From Streptomyces sp. NBC_01231 (GTDB lineage: Bacteria; Actinomycetota; Actinomycetes; Streptomycetales; Streptomycetaceae), in NCBI GenBank assembly GCA_035999765.1, contig CP108521.1, positions 6,634,001 to 6,698,000 of the forward strand: 64,000 nucleotides of DNA. Direction: 5' to 3'. This document shows positions 44,627 to 52,123 of this stretch, one piece after another; within the stretch, counting starts at the first letter, position 1, and each line of letters starts with the position of its first letter. Position numbers and translations under genes: made by a program. The notes under the pieces were generated by a model that was not told the origin of the DNA, did no database searches, and saw only the letters and a list, made by a program, of their open reading frames with translations.

Positions 44627-45745
44627 TCACAGCCAGCCGTTGCGCTTCAACGTGCGGTGGATGACCAGACAGAGGGCCACCGTGACGGACATGATCACCG
44701 GGTAGCCGTACTTCCAGTGCGTCTCCGGCATGTAGTCGAAGTTCATCCCGTACACCCCGCACACCATCGTCGGTACGGCGATGATCGCGGCCCACGAGGT
44801 GATCTTCCGCATGTCCTCGTTCTGCGCGACGGAGGCCTGCGCGAGGTTGGCCTGGAGGATCGAGTTGAGCAGTTCGTCGAAGCCGATGACCTGCTCCTGG
44901 ACGCGGGCGAGGTGGTCGGCGACGTCCCGGAAGTACTTCTGGATGTCCGGGTCGATCAGCCGCATCGGCCGCTCGCTGAGCAGCTGCATGGGCCGCAGGA
45001 GCGGCGACACCGCCCGCTTGAACTCCAGGACCTCACGCTTGAGTTGGTAGATCCGCGCCGAGTCCACACCACGTGAGACCCCGCCCCGCCGGCCCGGCGA
45101 GAAGACCTCGGTCTCCACCTCGTCGATGTCGTCCTGCACCGCGTCGGCGACCGCGATGTAGCCGTCGACGACGTGGTCGGCGATCGAGTGCAGCACCGCC
45201 GAGGGGCCCTTGGCGAGCAGCTCGGGGTCGTCCTGGAGGCGGTGGCGCAGTGCCCGCAGCGAACCCTGGCCGCCGTGCCGGACGGTGATGAAGAAGTCCC
45301 GTCCGGTGAAGCACATGACCTCGCCGGTCTCGACGACCTCGCTGTTGGCGGTGAGCCGGTCGTGCTCGACGTAGTGGATGGTCTTGAAGACGGTGAAGAG
45401 GGAGTCGTCGTAGCGCTCCAGCTTGGGCCGCTGGTGGGCCTGGACGGCGTCCTCCACGGCCAGCGGGTGCAGTCCGAACTCCCTGGCGATACCGGCGAAT
45501 TCGGCCTCGGTCGGCTCGTGCAGTCCGATCCACACGAAGCCGCCGTCGCGGCGCACCACGCGCATCGCCTCGTGCGGGGTCAGCGGCTTGTCCTGCTGGA
45601 CGCGGGCGCCGTCGCGGTAGACGGCGCAGTCGACGACGGCGGAGGGCGTCGAGGGGTCGCGGGTGGTGTCGTAGAGGCCGGTGTCTTTGCGCAGGGAGAT
45701 GCGGGACGGGCGGACCACGGCACGCAGGTCGCGGATCATCGACAT
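44627..45745 (-). CDS. corA: CorA family magnesium/cobalt channel
   Basis: A 372-residue channel for divalent cations. The cytoplasmic funnel covers residues ~1-305. Two C-terminal helices carry the signature YGMNF (GVYGMNFDYMPETHWKYGYP) between them and end with the basic RTLKRNGWL. ATG 45745 is preceded by GAAGGAG. The leader is long and contains an upstream ORF (complement 46036-46083) and inverted repeats, so it may be controlled after initiation. It sits near the MgtE-like and DUF1003 genes, giving this part a magnesium theme. Confidence 0.92.
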   Translation of the reverse strand: MSMIRDLRAVVRPSRISLRKDTGLYDTTRDPSTPSAVVDCAVYRDGARVQQDKPLTPHEAMRVVRRDGGFVWIGLHEPTEAEFAGIAREFGLHPLAVEDAVQAHQRPKLERYDDSLFTVFKTIHYVEHDRLTANSEVVETGEVMCFTGRDFFITVRHGGQGSLRALRHRLQDDPELLAKGPSAVLHSIADHVVDGYIAVADAVQDDIDEVETEVFSPGRRGGVSRGVDSARIYQLKREVLEFKRAVSPLLRPMQLLSERPMRLIDPDIQKYFRDVADHLARVQEQVIGFDELLNSILQANLAQASVAQNEDMRKITSWAAIIAVPTMVCGVYGMNFDYMPETHWKYGYPVIMSVTVALCLVIHRTLKRNGWL

Positions 45746-46035
45746 GGCTGGCTCCTTCGTGACAACGGCAACGAAAGGCCGCCGGCGACGGGTGGAACAA
45801 CCCGGAATGGGGACGTCCTGAGACGAGGCCTCCCCGCCCTTCGAAGCGGGGGAAGGATGTTTGGCACGTCCACAAAGCGGGGAGCACCGCACCGTCGCGG
45901 TGGCGAGCTTCGCTACTGATACAGGTACTGATTCAGGCAGGCAGATCAGACAGATCAGGTAAAACGAAACGAAGCGCTCTTCCGCGGTGCAGTGAGTGCG
46001 AGAGGTGGCAGTCAGCCAGAGCCGGAGCAGCTACA

Positions 46036-46083
46036 TCAGCGGCGGGAAGAGCGGGTGCTACTGCACGGTCGACTTCGGTCCAT
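46036..46083 (-). CDS. 15-residue upstream ORF (leader peptide candidate) of corA
   Basis: On the leftward strand GGAGGAGGTG (complement 46092-46101) matches the anti-Shine-Dalgarno almost perfectly and lies eight bases before an ATG. The ORF encodes MDRSRPCSSTRSSRR and stops at 46036. It uses CGA twice, AGT twice and TCT, codons that are rare in Streptomyces. The bases of codons 6-8 (GTGCAGT) and 11-15 (CGCTCTTCCCGC) are complementary to downstream leader segments, which suggests translation-dependent folding. The first codon is about 340 bases before corA. Confidence 0.55.
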   Translation of the reverse strand: MDRSRPCSSTRSSRR

Positions 46084-46238
46084 TGCAGCCCCACCTCCTC
46101 CGGCCGGTCCCTCGTAAGGGAGTCTCGTCGGCGTCGGGGCTTGATCGCGACGCTTCTGCGTGCTGCCCCGAACCACCGGGCAAGAGTAGCAGTCGACCGA
46201 ACTGTCAAGGCGCTGCTTTGCCCGGTACTGACGAGTTC

Positions 46239-46244
46239 TATGCT
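46239..46244 (+). promoter_or_regulatory. -10 element TATGCT of leaderless gene at 46251
   Basis: TATGCT ends six bases before the ATG at 46251. A possible -35 TTTGCC (46217-46222) stands 16 bases upstream of it. No ribosome site is present. Confidence 0.5.
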
Positions 46245-46250
46245 CGCCGC

Positions 46251-46847
46251 ATGGCTGATGTTCTTCCTCTGGTCGAGGCCCGGTTGCGCACCGCGCTCGG
46301 CACACCGGACGCCCGCGCGGCGGTCACCTTCCTCGGCACGGACCGCATCGAGGTGCTGCGTTTCCAGGACACCGGCCAGGAGGGCGGGGTGGTCCGTTAC
46401 ACCACGCTCGGCATGTCCGCGCACCCCATGACCGACCCCACGGCGGCGCTCGCCGATCCGGTCAAGGGCCCGCGCGCCGAGCTGCTCCTGTCGGTCCGTT
46501 CCGGTCTCGCCGACACCGACAAGGTGCTCCGTCCGCTCGCCGTTCTCGCCGCGTCCCCGCAGGTCGAGGGTCTGATCGTGGCTCCCGGCGCCTCCCTCGA
46601 CGTCGGCGGACCGCTGTGGCCCGACGCCCCGTTCACCTCGGTGCTGGTTGCCGAGCCCGGCGGTCTGGTGGAGGACCTGGAGCTCGATGAGCCCCTAGAC
46701 CCCGTACGGTTCCTGCCGCTGCTCCCGATGACCCCGAACGAGGCCGCCTGGAAGCGCGTGCACGGCGCCCAGGCGCTCCAGGAGCGCTGGCTGACGAACG
46801 GGACGGACCTCCGGGACCCGTCCCGTAAGTCCGTCCCGCTGGCGTGA
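46251..46847 (+). CDS. Suppressor-of-fused-domain-like protein
   Basis: A 198-residue soluble protein that reads VVRYTTLGMSAHPMTD and ELLLSVRSG, then PLAVLAASPQVEGLIVAPGASLDVGGPLWPDAPFTSVLVAEP and LLPMTPNEAAWKRVHGAQALQERW. This is the pattern of bacterial SUFU domains (the PMTxxE/A... end). ATG 46251 is preferred because a -10 lies six bases upstream. It ends with a basic LRDPSRKSVPLA. Partner unknown. Confidence 0.72.
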   Translation: MADVLPLVEARLRTALGTPDARAAVTFLGTDRIEVLRFQDTGQEGGVVRYTTLGMSAHPMTDPTAALADPVKGPRAELLLSVRSGLADTDKVLRPLAVLAASPQVEGLIVAPGASLDVGGPLWPDAPFTSVLVAEPGGLVEDLELDEPLDPVRFLPLLPMTPNEAAWKRVHGAQALQERWLTNGTDLRDPSRKSVPLA

Positions 46848-46889
46848 CCCTCCAGGTGAGGAAGGTCACCAACCGGTGGCCGGAAAATG

Positions 46890-48140
46890 TCAGTTGACGA
46901 AGACGGCGACACCGTCCTCGGCAGCCTGCCGCGGCTCCAGCTCCTCCGCGTCGTGGGTGAGCGCCTCCCGGCGTACGACGACCACGAGCGCACCCAGCAG
47001 GGCCGTCACCGCCGCGACCACGAACGGGATGTGGATGTCGGTCCACCCCTCGATCTTCGGCGCGAAGTAGGGCGCGGCGGCCGCCGCGAACCAGCGCACG
47101 AAGTTGTAGCCCGCGCTGGCCACGGGGCGCGGCGCGTCCGAGACGCCCAGGGCCAGCTCCGTGTACACCGTGTTGTTCACGCCGATGAAGGCGCCGGACA
47201 GGATCGTGCAGACGACGGCCGCGGTGTGGCTGCCGTACCCGAGGACGAGCACGTCGGCCGCGAGCAGCACCAGCGAGCCGCCGAGCACCCGCAGTGAGCC
47301 GAACCGCTCCTGCAGACGCGGCGCCACGATCACCGAGAAGACGGCGAGCAGCACACCCCAGGCGAAGAACACGGCCCCCGACTTGTACGGGGTCATGTCG
47401 AGCACGAACGGCGTGAAGGCCAGCACGGTGAAGAACGTGTAGTTGTAGAAGAACGCCGAGCCCGCGGCCGAGGCGAGGCCGCCGTGGCCGAGTGCCTTGA
47501 TCGGGTCCAGCAGCGAGGTCTTCCTGGCCGGCTTCGGCTGTTCCTTCAGGAACACGGTGATGCACAGGAAGCCGATGGCCATCAGGAACGCGGTGCCGAA
47601 GAAGGGGTAGCGCCAGCTGGCGTCACCGAGCAGCGCGCCCAGCAGCGGCCCGCACGCCATGCCGAGGCCGAGGGCGGACTCGTACAGCAGGATCGCGGCC
47701 GCGCTCCCGCCGGCCGCGGCGCCGACGATGACCGCGAGGGCGGTCGAGACGAACAGTGCGTTGCCCAGGCCCCAGCCGGCCCGGAAGCCGACGAGTTCGC
47801 CGACCGAGCCCGAGGTGCCCGCGAGGCCCGCGAAGACCACGACCAGGGTGAGACCGAGCAGCAGGGTCTTCTTGCCGCCGATCCGGCTGGAGACGAAGCC
47901 GGTGACCAGCATCGCGATCGCGGTGATGAGGAAGTAGGAGGTGAAGAGCAGGGAGACCTGGCTGGCGGTGGCGTTCAGGCCCGAGGCGATGGACGGCAGG
48001 ATCGGGTCGACGAGTCCGATGCCCATGAAGGCGACGACGGACGCGCCGGCGGTGGCCCACACCGCCTTGGGCTGGCGCAGGAGGCTGCCGGCTCCCGCGT
48101 CGAAAGGATCCTGGCTTGCGGGGTCCTGGCGTGCTCCCAT
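46890..48140 (-). CDS. MFS transporter (drug exporter type)
   Basis: A 416-residue transporter with 12 hydrophobic segments. Motif A-like GFVSSRIGGKKTLLLG is between helices 2 and 3, and motif C-like GFRAGWGLGNALFVS follows. The N-terminal tail ends RQPKAVWATAGASVVAFMGIGLVDPILPSIASGL, typical of DHA-type exporters. ATG 48140 is behind GGGAG. The upstream region is AT-rich, with an incomplete iron-box-like half-site at 48185-48203. Substrate unknown. Confidence 0.85.
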   Translation of the reverse strand: MGARQDPASQDPFDAGAGSLLRQPKAVWATAGASVVAFMGIGLVDPILPSIASGLNATASQVSLLFTSYFLITAIAMLVTGFVSSRIGGKKTLLLGLTLVVVFAGLAGTSGSVGELVGFRAGWGLGNALFVSTALAVIVGAAAGGSAAAILLYESALGLGMACGPLLGALLGDASWRYPFFGTAFLMAIGFLCITVFLKEQPKPARKTSLLDPIKALGHGGLASAAGSAFFYNYTFFTVLAFTPFVLDMTPYKSGAVFFAWGVLLAVFSVIVAPRLQERFGSLRVLGGSLVLLAADVLVLGYGSHTAAVVCTILSGAFIGVNNTVYTELALGVSDAPRPVASAGYNFVRWFAAAAAPYFAPKIEGWTDIHIPFVVAAVTALLGALVVVVRREALTHDAEELEPRQAAEDGVAVFVN

Positions 48141-48184
48141 CGTGTGCTCCCATCCCGAGTGGTAATAGTTGGTATATACACACA

Positions 48185-48203
48185 GTAGGTTAGGACAGCT
48201 AAT
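48185..48203. promoter_or_regulatory. AT-rich element with iron-box-like half-site
   Basis: GTAGGTTAGGACAGCTAAT carries one perfect TAGGTTAG half of the DtxR/DmdR box but only about 11 of 19 consensus bases overall. It lies 45-63 bases upstream of the MFS start. Weak evidence. Confidence 0.25.
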
Positions 48204-48302
48204 TAATGCAAGCTGCACCTAGTTTTTCCTCGTGAACGGCTTCCGCTCGGACGGGTGATCGTCCCTTGACGTGGCGGGTCGGGGGTAGGACCGTGGGGCG
48301 CT

Positions 48303-48944
48303 ATGAGGGGCGAACCCAGTTGCCCGAAGTGTGGTGGCCGGGTCAGGGCTCCCGGACTCTTCGCCGATACCTGGCAGTGCGATGCGCACGGCACCGTGCA
48401 TCCGGTGCAGCCCGTGATCCCGCCCAGCGTCGAGGCCCTCGGGGTAGTGGTGCACCGCACCAAGGTGCCGGTGTGGATGCCCTGGCCGCTGCCGGTCGGC
48501 TGGCTGTTCACGGGCGTGGCCTGTGCGGGCGACGACCGCAGCGGCGGCCGGGCCACGGCGGTGGCCTGTTCCGGGCCCGGACCGCTCGGCGGAATGGGCG
48601 AACTGATCCTGGTGGCCGAGGAGCTCGGCGTCGGTCTCGGCGCGCGGTACGCGGGCATCGACGGCCCGGACCCGGGTCCGTACATGAGCGTGGAGAAGCC
48701 GCCCCAGGCCAAGGTGCTGGCCGCCGGCCGGCCGACTCCGCTCTGGCATGTCGCCGGCGCCCCGGACGACCGTGCCGTCTTCGCGGGCGAGGCGCTGGGA
48801 CTGTGGGTGTGGGCGGTGGTGTGGCCCGAGCAGTCCGGACTGCTGATGTACGACGAGTTGGTGCTGACGGATCTGCGGGACGCGGGGGCGGAGGTGGAGT
48901 TGGTGCCGTGCGGCGCGTTGTCGCCGCGCTTGCTCAAGCCGTAG
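48303..48944 (+). CDS. Conserved hypothetical protein with zinc-ribbon (DUF6758-like)
   Basis: A 213-residue protein. The start MRGEPSCPKCGGRVRAPGLFADTWQCDAHGTVHP has C-x2-C and C-x2-H pairs (Cys7, Cys10, Cys26, His29) as in a zinc ribbon. The remainder is mixed, with VPVWMPWPLPVGWLFTGVACAGDD and YAGIDGPDPGPYMSVEKPPQAKVLAAGRPTPLWHV. I recall it as widespread in Streptomyces without a function. ATG 48303. It is followed by 276 bases without a gene. Confidence 0.68.
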   Translation: MRGEPSCPKCGGRVRAPGLFADTWQCDAHGTVHPVQPVIPPSVEALGVVVHRTKVPVWMPWPLPVGWLFTGVACAGDDRSGGRATAVACSGPGPLGGMGELILVAEELGVGLGARYAGIDGPDPGPYMSVEKPPQAKVLAAGRPTPLWHVAGAPDDRAVFAGEALGLWVWAVVWPEQSGLLMYDELVLTDLRDAGAEVELVPCGALSPRLLKP

Positions 48945-49220
48945 CGCTCCGCGAGGCGGGGCGGGGTCGGGTGTGAGGTGCGTGGGGGATGCGTGCGGGC
49001 CGTGGCGTCTGCGGGGCGTCGGGGGCTGGGCGTGCCCACTGTGCAGGGCGCATGTGTGTGCCGTCCCGCGTCTCCGGGTGGGTGTGTGTAGGGGGTGCTC
49101 GGGGAGTGCGGGTGTGACAGGGGAGCTGGAAAATCTGGTTATCCTTGAGCGTCCCCGTCAGTCCGGTCCGTTCAGGCCGTCCCGTCCCGCCCCGCCCCGT
49201 CATCGTCTGGAGTCCGCGTC

Positions 49221-50078
49221 GTGCGCGTCGATCTGCACACCCACTCCACCGCTTCCGACGGTACGGACAGCCCGGCCGAGCTGGTGCGCAACGCCGCCGC
49301 GGCCGGTCTGGACGTCGTCGCCCTGACCGATCACGACACCACCCGTGGCCACGCCGAGGCGAGGGCCGCGTTGCCGGAGGGGCTCACGCTGGTCACCGGC
49401 GCAGAGCTGTCCTGCCGTATCGACGGCGTCTCCATGCACATGCTGGCCTACCTCTTCGACCCCGAGGAGCCGGCGCTGCTCGCCGAGCGGGAGCTGGTGC
49501 GTGACGACCGGGTGCCGCGGGCGCGGGGGATGGTCGCCAAGCTCAACGAGCTGGGTGTGCCCGTCACTTGGGAGCAGGTCGCGCGGATCGCGGGCGACGG
49601 CTCGGTGGGGCGGCCGCATGTCGCGACCGCGCTGGTCGAGCTCGGCGTCGTGCCCACCGTGAGCGACGCGTTCACCGAGCAGTGGCTGGCCGACGGCGGC
49701 CGGGCCCACGTGGCGAAGCACGAGACCGACCCCTTCGAGGCGATCCGGTTGGTCAAGGCCGCGGGCGGGGTCACCGTGTTCGCGCATCCGGCCGCCGCCA
49801 AGCGGGGCCGTACGGTGCCGGACTCCGCGATCGCCGAGATGGCCGCGGCCGGTTTGGACGGCATCGAGGTCGACCACATGGACCATGAGGTGGACGCGCG
49901 GACGCGACTGCGGGGGCTGGCCAAGGAACTGGGACTGCTGGTGACGGGCTCCTCCGACTATCACGGCAGCCGCAAGACCGTCTCGCTCGGCGAGTACACG
50001 ACCGACCCCGAGGTGTACGGGGAGATCACGCGGCGCGCGACGGGCGCGTTCCCGGTGCCGGGGACCGGCGGGGTCTGA
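49221..50078 (+). CDS. PHP domain phosphoesterase
   Basis: A 285-residue metal-dependent phosphatase. PHP motifs are intact: DLHTHSTASDG (motif I), ALTDHDTTRGHAEA (II), TGAELSCRID, VFAHPAAAKRG, and the terminal SSDYHG (IV). Members hydrolyse 3',5'-nucleoside bisphosphates or trim the 5' ends of RNA (RNase AM). GTG at 49221 gives RVDLHTHS directly; no convincing ribosome site precedes it, so it may be leaderless. It is followed by marC-like gene 49 bases later. Confidence 0.85.
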   Translation: MRVDLHTHSTASDGTDSPAELVRNAAAAGLDVVALTDHDTTRGHAEARAALPEGLTLVTGAELSCRIDGVSMHMLAYLFDPEEPALLAERELVRDDRVPRARGMVAKLNELGVPVTWEQVARIAGDGSVGRPHVATALVELGVVPTVSDAFTEQWLADGGRAHVAKHETDPFEAIRLVKAAGGVTVFAHPAAAKRGRTVPDSAIAEMAAAGLDGIEVDHMDHEVDARTRLRGLAKELGLLVTGSSDYHGSRKTVSLGEYTTDPEVYGEITRRATGAFPVPGTGGV

Positions 50079-50127
50079 GGCTCACCTCCCTCACGTCCAC
50101 GTCCCTTCACCGCTCTGCAAGGCCCTC

Positions 50128-50733
50128 ATGTTCGACGTCGCCGTCTTCGGCTCCCTCTTCCTGACCCTCTTCGTCATCATGGATCCCCCCGGGATCACCC
50201 CGATCTTCCTCGCGCTGACCGCCGGCCGCCCGGCCAAGGTGCAGAAGCGGATGGCCTTCCAGGCCGTCTGCGTGGCCGGTGGTGTGATCACCGTCTTCGG
50301 GCTCCTCGGACACCAGATCCTCGACTACCTGCATGTCTCCGTGCCCGCGCTGATGATCGCGGGCGGGTTGCTACTTCTGCTGATCGCGCTGGACCTGCTC
50401 ACCGGCAAGACGGACGAGCCGAAGCAGACCAAGGACGTCAACGTGGCGCTCGTACCGCTGGGCATGCCACTGCTGGCCGGTCCGGGTGCGATCGTGTCCG
50501 TCATCCTGGCGGTCCAGAAGACCGACGGTGTCGTGTCGCAGGTGTCGGTGTGGTCGGCGATCCTCGCCATCCATGTCGTCCTGTGGGTGGTGATGCGGTA
50601 CTCGCTGCTGATCATCCGGGTCATCAAGGACGGCGGTGTGGTCCTGGTGACGCGCCTCGCGGGCATGATGCTCTCCGCGATCGCCGTACAGCAGATCATC
50701 AACGGGGTCACTCAGGTGGTCCGGGCGAGTTAG
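50128..50733 (+). CDS. MarC family integral membrane protein
   Basis: A 201-residue protein with six hydrophobic segments. It begins FGSLFLTLFVIMDPPGITPIFLALT, the MarC pattern with the conserved DPPG, and the middle VPLGMPLLAGPGAIVSVI is the family repeat. Despite the name it is not shown to be a drug pump. ATG 50128. It is probably co-transcribed with the PHP gene. A terminator follows. Confidence 0.9.
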   Translation: MFDVAVFGSLFLTLFVIMDPPGITPIFLALTAGRPAKVQKRMAFQAVCVAGGVITVFGLLGHQILDYLHVSVPALMIAGGLLLLLIALDLLTGKTDEPKQTKDVNVALVPLGMPLLAGPGAIVSVILAVQKTDGVVSQVSVWSAILAIHVVLWVVMRYSLLIIRVIKDGGVVLVTRLAGMMLSAIAVQQIINGVTQVVRAS

Positions 50734-50779
50734 GTGATCCGGCCGAGCCGGGTGACCGCACCGGGTCTGTGGACACGCG

Positions 50780-50818
50780 CAGAGCCCCCGTCGGCGTCGG
50801 TGCCGAACGGGGGCTCTG
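50780..50818. terminator. 12-bp hairpin terminator after marC-like gene
   Basis: CAGAGCCCCCGT (50780-50791) pairs with ACGGGGGCTCTG (50807-50818) around a 15-base loop. It lies between converging genes. Confidence 0.85.
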
Positions 50819-50839
50819 AAACTGTAGAGGGACCCGGGG

Positions 50840-50992
50840 TTATGAGGCCGAGGTGTCGGCCGGGCGGATCCACAGCCGCTGCCCGATCGAGGCAGCCTGC
50901 TGAACGATACGGTTGACGGAGGCGGCGTCTACGACGGTGCTGTCCACGGGCGTTCCGTCGACATCGTCGAGTCGCATGATTTCGAAGCGCAA
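50840..50992 (-). CDS. 50-residue conserved actinomycete protein, TTG start
   Basis: A very short protein beginning RFEIMRLDDVDGTPVDSTVV and ending IGQRLWIRPADTSAS, which I recall as a conserved small Streptomyces protein. The TTG at 50992 is seven bases after AGGGAGA; the ATG at 50977 would remove five conserved residues. It is likely transcribed from the AT-rich region at 51070-51150. Function unknown. Confidence 0.7.
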   Translation of the reverse strand: MRFEIMRLDDVDGTPVDSTVVDAASVNRIVQQAASIGQRLWIRPADTSAS

Positions 50993-51192
50993 GGGCTTCT
51001 CCCTTCGTCTGGTCATCCTCCTGAGGAGAACTACTAGGCGGACGGAACAAGAGGCATCGGTGCTCCTGCTTCCGTAGTAGCCAACGCGATGCGTGTTACA
51101 AACATTCCCTACGCTAAAGAAATTTTTCGAACGGCTAATTACTGACCGGTAAGCGGTGTGGAAGGGGCCGGTAGGAGACTGACCGGGACCAG

Positions 51193-51222
51193 TTGTGTTC
51201 GCAGCGTGACCGCCGGGACAAT
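51193..51222 (+). promoter_or_regulatory. Leaderless promoter of the NYN-domain gene
   Basis: TTGTGT (51193-51198) and GACAAT (51217-51222) are 18 bases apart; the -10 ends seven bases before the ATG at 51230. Confidence 0.5.
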
Positions 51223-51229
51223 GGTGTCG

Positions 51230-52123
51230 ATGAACGACGACCTCGCGGCCCTCAGTGCCCGCATCGACCGCACCAACGAGCTGCTCCAGCGCATGCTCGC
51301 CGAGGTGGCGAAGACGCCCTCGACGCACGCCATCTTCGTCGATGCGGGTTACCTGTACGCGGCCGCGGGACGACTCGTGGCCGGTACGGAGGACCGCCGC
51401 TCCTTCGACCTCGACACCGAGGGGCTGATCGAGGCGCTCATCGACCGGGCCCGCACGATCTTCGCGGACAGCCGGCTGCTGCGGGTCTACTGGTACGACG
51501 GCGCGAGACGCCGCATCCACACGGCGGAGCAGCAGTCCATCGCCGAACTCCCGGACGTCAAGGTCCGACTGGGCAACCTGAACGCGAACAACCAGCAGAA
51601 GGGCGTCGACTCGCTCATCCGCTCCGACCTGGAGTCCCTCGCCCGGCACCGCGCCATCAGCGACGCCGCGCTGCTCGGCGGCGACGAGGACCTGGTCTCG
51701 GCGGTGGAGGCGGCGCAGGGGTACGGCGCTCGTGTGCACCTCTGGGGCATCGAGGCACCCGAGGGCCGCAACCAGGCCGAGCCGCTGCTCTGGGAGGTCG
51801 ACAGCCAGCGCACCTTCGACCTCGACTTCTTCAAACCGTACGTGTCCCGGCGCGTGGCCCCCGCCTACGAGGCGGCGGCGTCCCGTCCGGCCCGCGAGGA
51901 CGTCCGTTTCGTGGGCGCGCAGATCGCGGCGAAGTGGCTGGCCGCGCGGGGGCGCGAGTCACTCGTCGGGCTCCTGCCGGGCCACCCCTATCTCCCCGGC
52001 TCGGTGGACCAGGAACTCCTGGTGGAGGCGGAAGGGCTGCTCCAGTACTCGCTGCGCGGCCAGGCGGACCTGCGCCGGTCCCTGCGGGACGGCTTCTGGG
52101 AGCATCTGCAGACGTTGTATTAG
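51230..52123 (+). CDS. NYN-domain (PIN-like) putative ribonuclease
   Basis: A 297-residue protein. The N-terminal helix LAALSARIDRTNELLQRMLAEV is followed by a NYN domain: AIFVDAGYLYAAAG (first catalytic Asp), QKGVDSLIRSDLESLA (second Asp), DAALLGGDEDLVSAVEAAQGYGARVHLWG (Asp-Asp). These acidic residues form the metal site of this RNase family. The C-terminal part is a helical domain of unknown type. ATG 51230 fits the promoter; ATG 51221 is alternative. Its stop overlaps a converging gene by four bases. Confidence 0.8.
   Translation: MNDDLAALSARIDRTNELLQRMLAEVAKTPSTHAIFVDAGYLYAAAGRLVAGTEDRRSFDLDTEGLIEALIDRARTIFADSRLLRVYWYDGARRRIHTAEQQSIAELPDVKVRLGNLNANNQQKGVDSLIRSDLESLARHRAISDAALLGGDEDLVSAVEAAQGYGARVHLWGIEAPEGRNQAEPLLWEVDSQRTFDLDFFKPYVSRRVAPAYEAAASRPAREDVRFVGAQIAAKWLAARGRESLVGLLPGHPYLPGSVDQELLVEAEGLLQYSLRGQADLRRSLRDGFWEHLQTLY

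Larger units (their letters stand above)
45746..46250. other. Long non-coding region upstream of corA
   Basis: The 505 bases between corA and the leaderless rightward gene at 46251 must be mostly corA leader. Read on the leftward strand they hold a TTGACA (complement 46203-46208) with no well-spaced -10, the small ORF at 46083-46036, two segments complementary to that ORF (45993-45987, 45985-45975), a T-rich stretch (45974-45961) and an inverted repeat of CTGAT/ATCAG units at 45915-45957. The regular M-box (ykoK) Mg2+ riboswitch consensus was not recognised. Confidence 0.55.

Noticed and set aside
45746..46250. M-box (ykoK) magnesium riboswitch before corA
   Set aside because: I could not find the conserved M-box core sequence on the leftward strand; the uORF and pairing segments are a better description.
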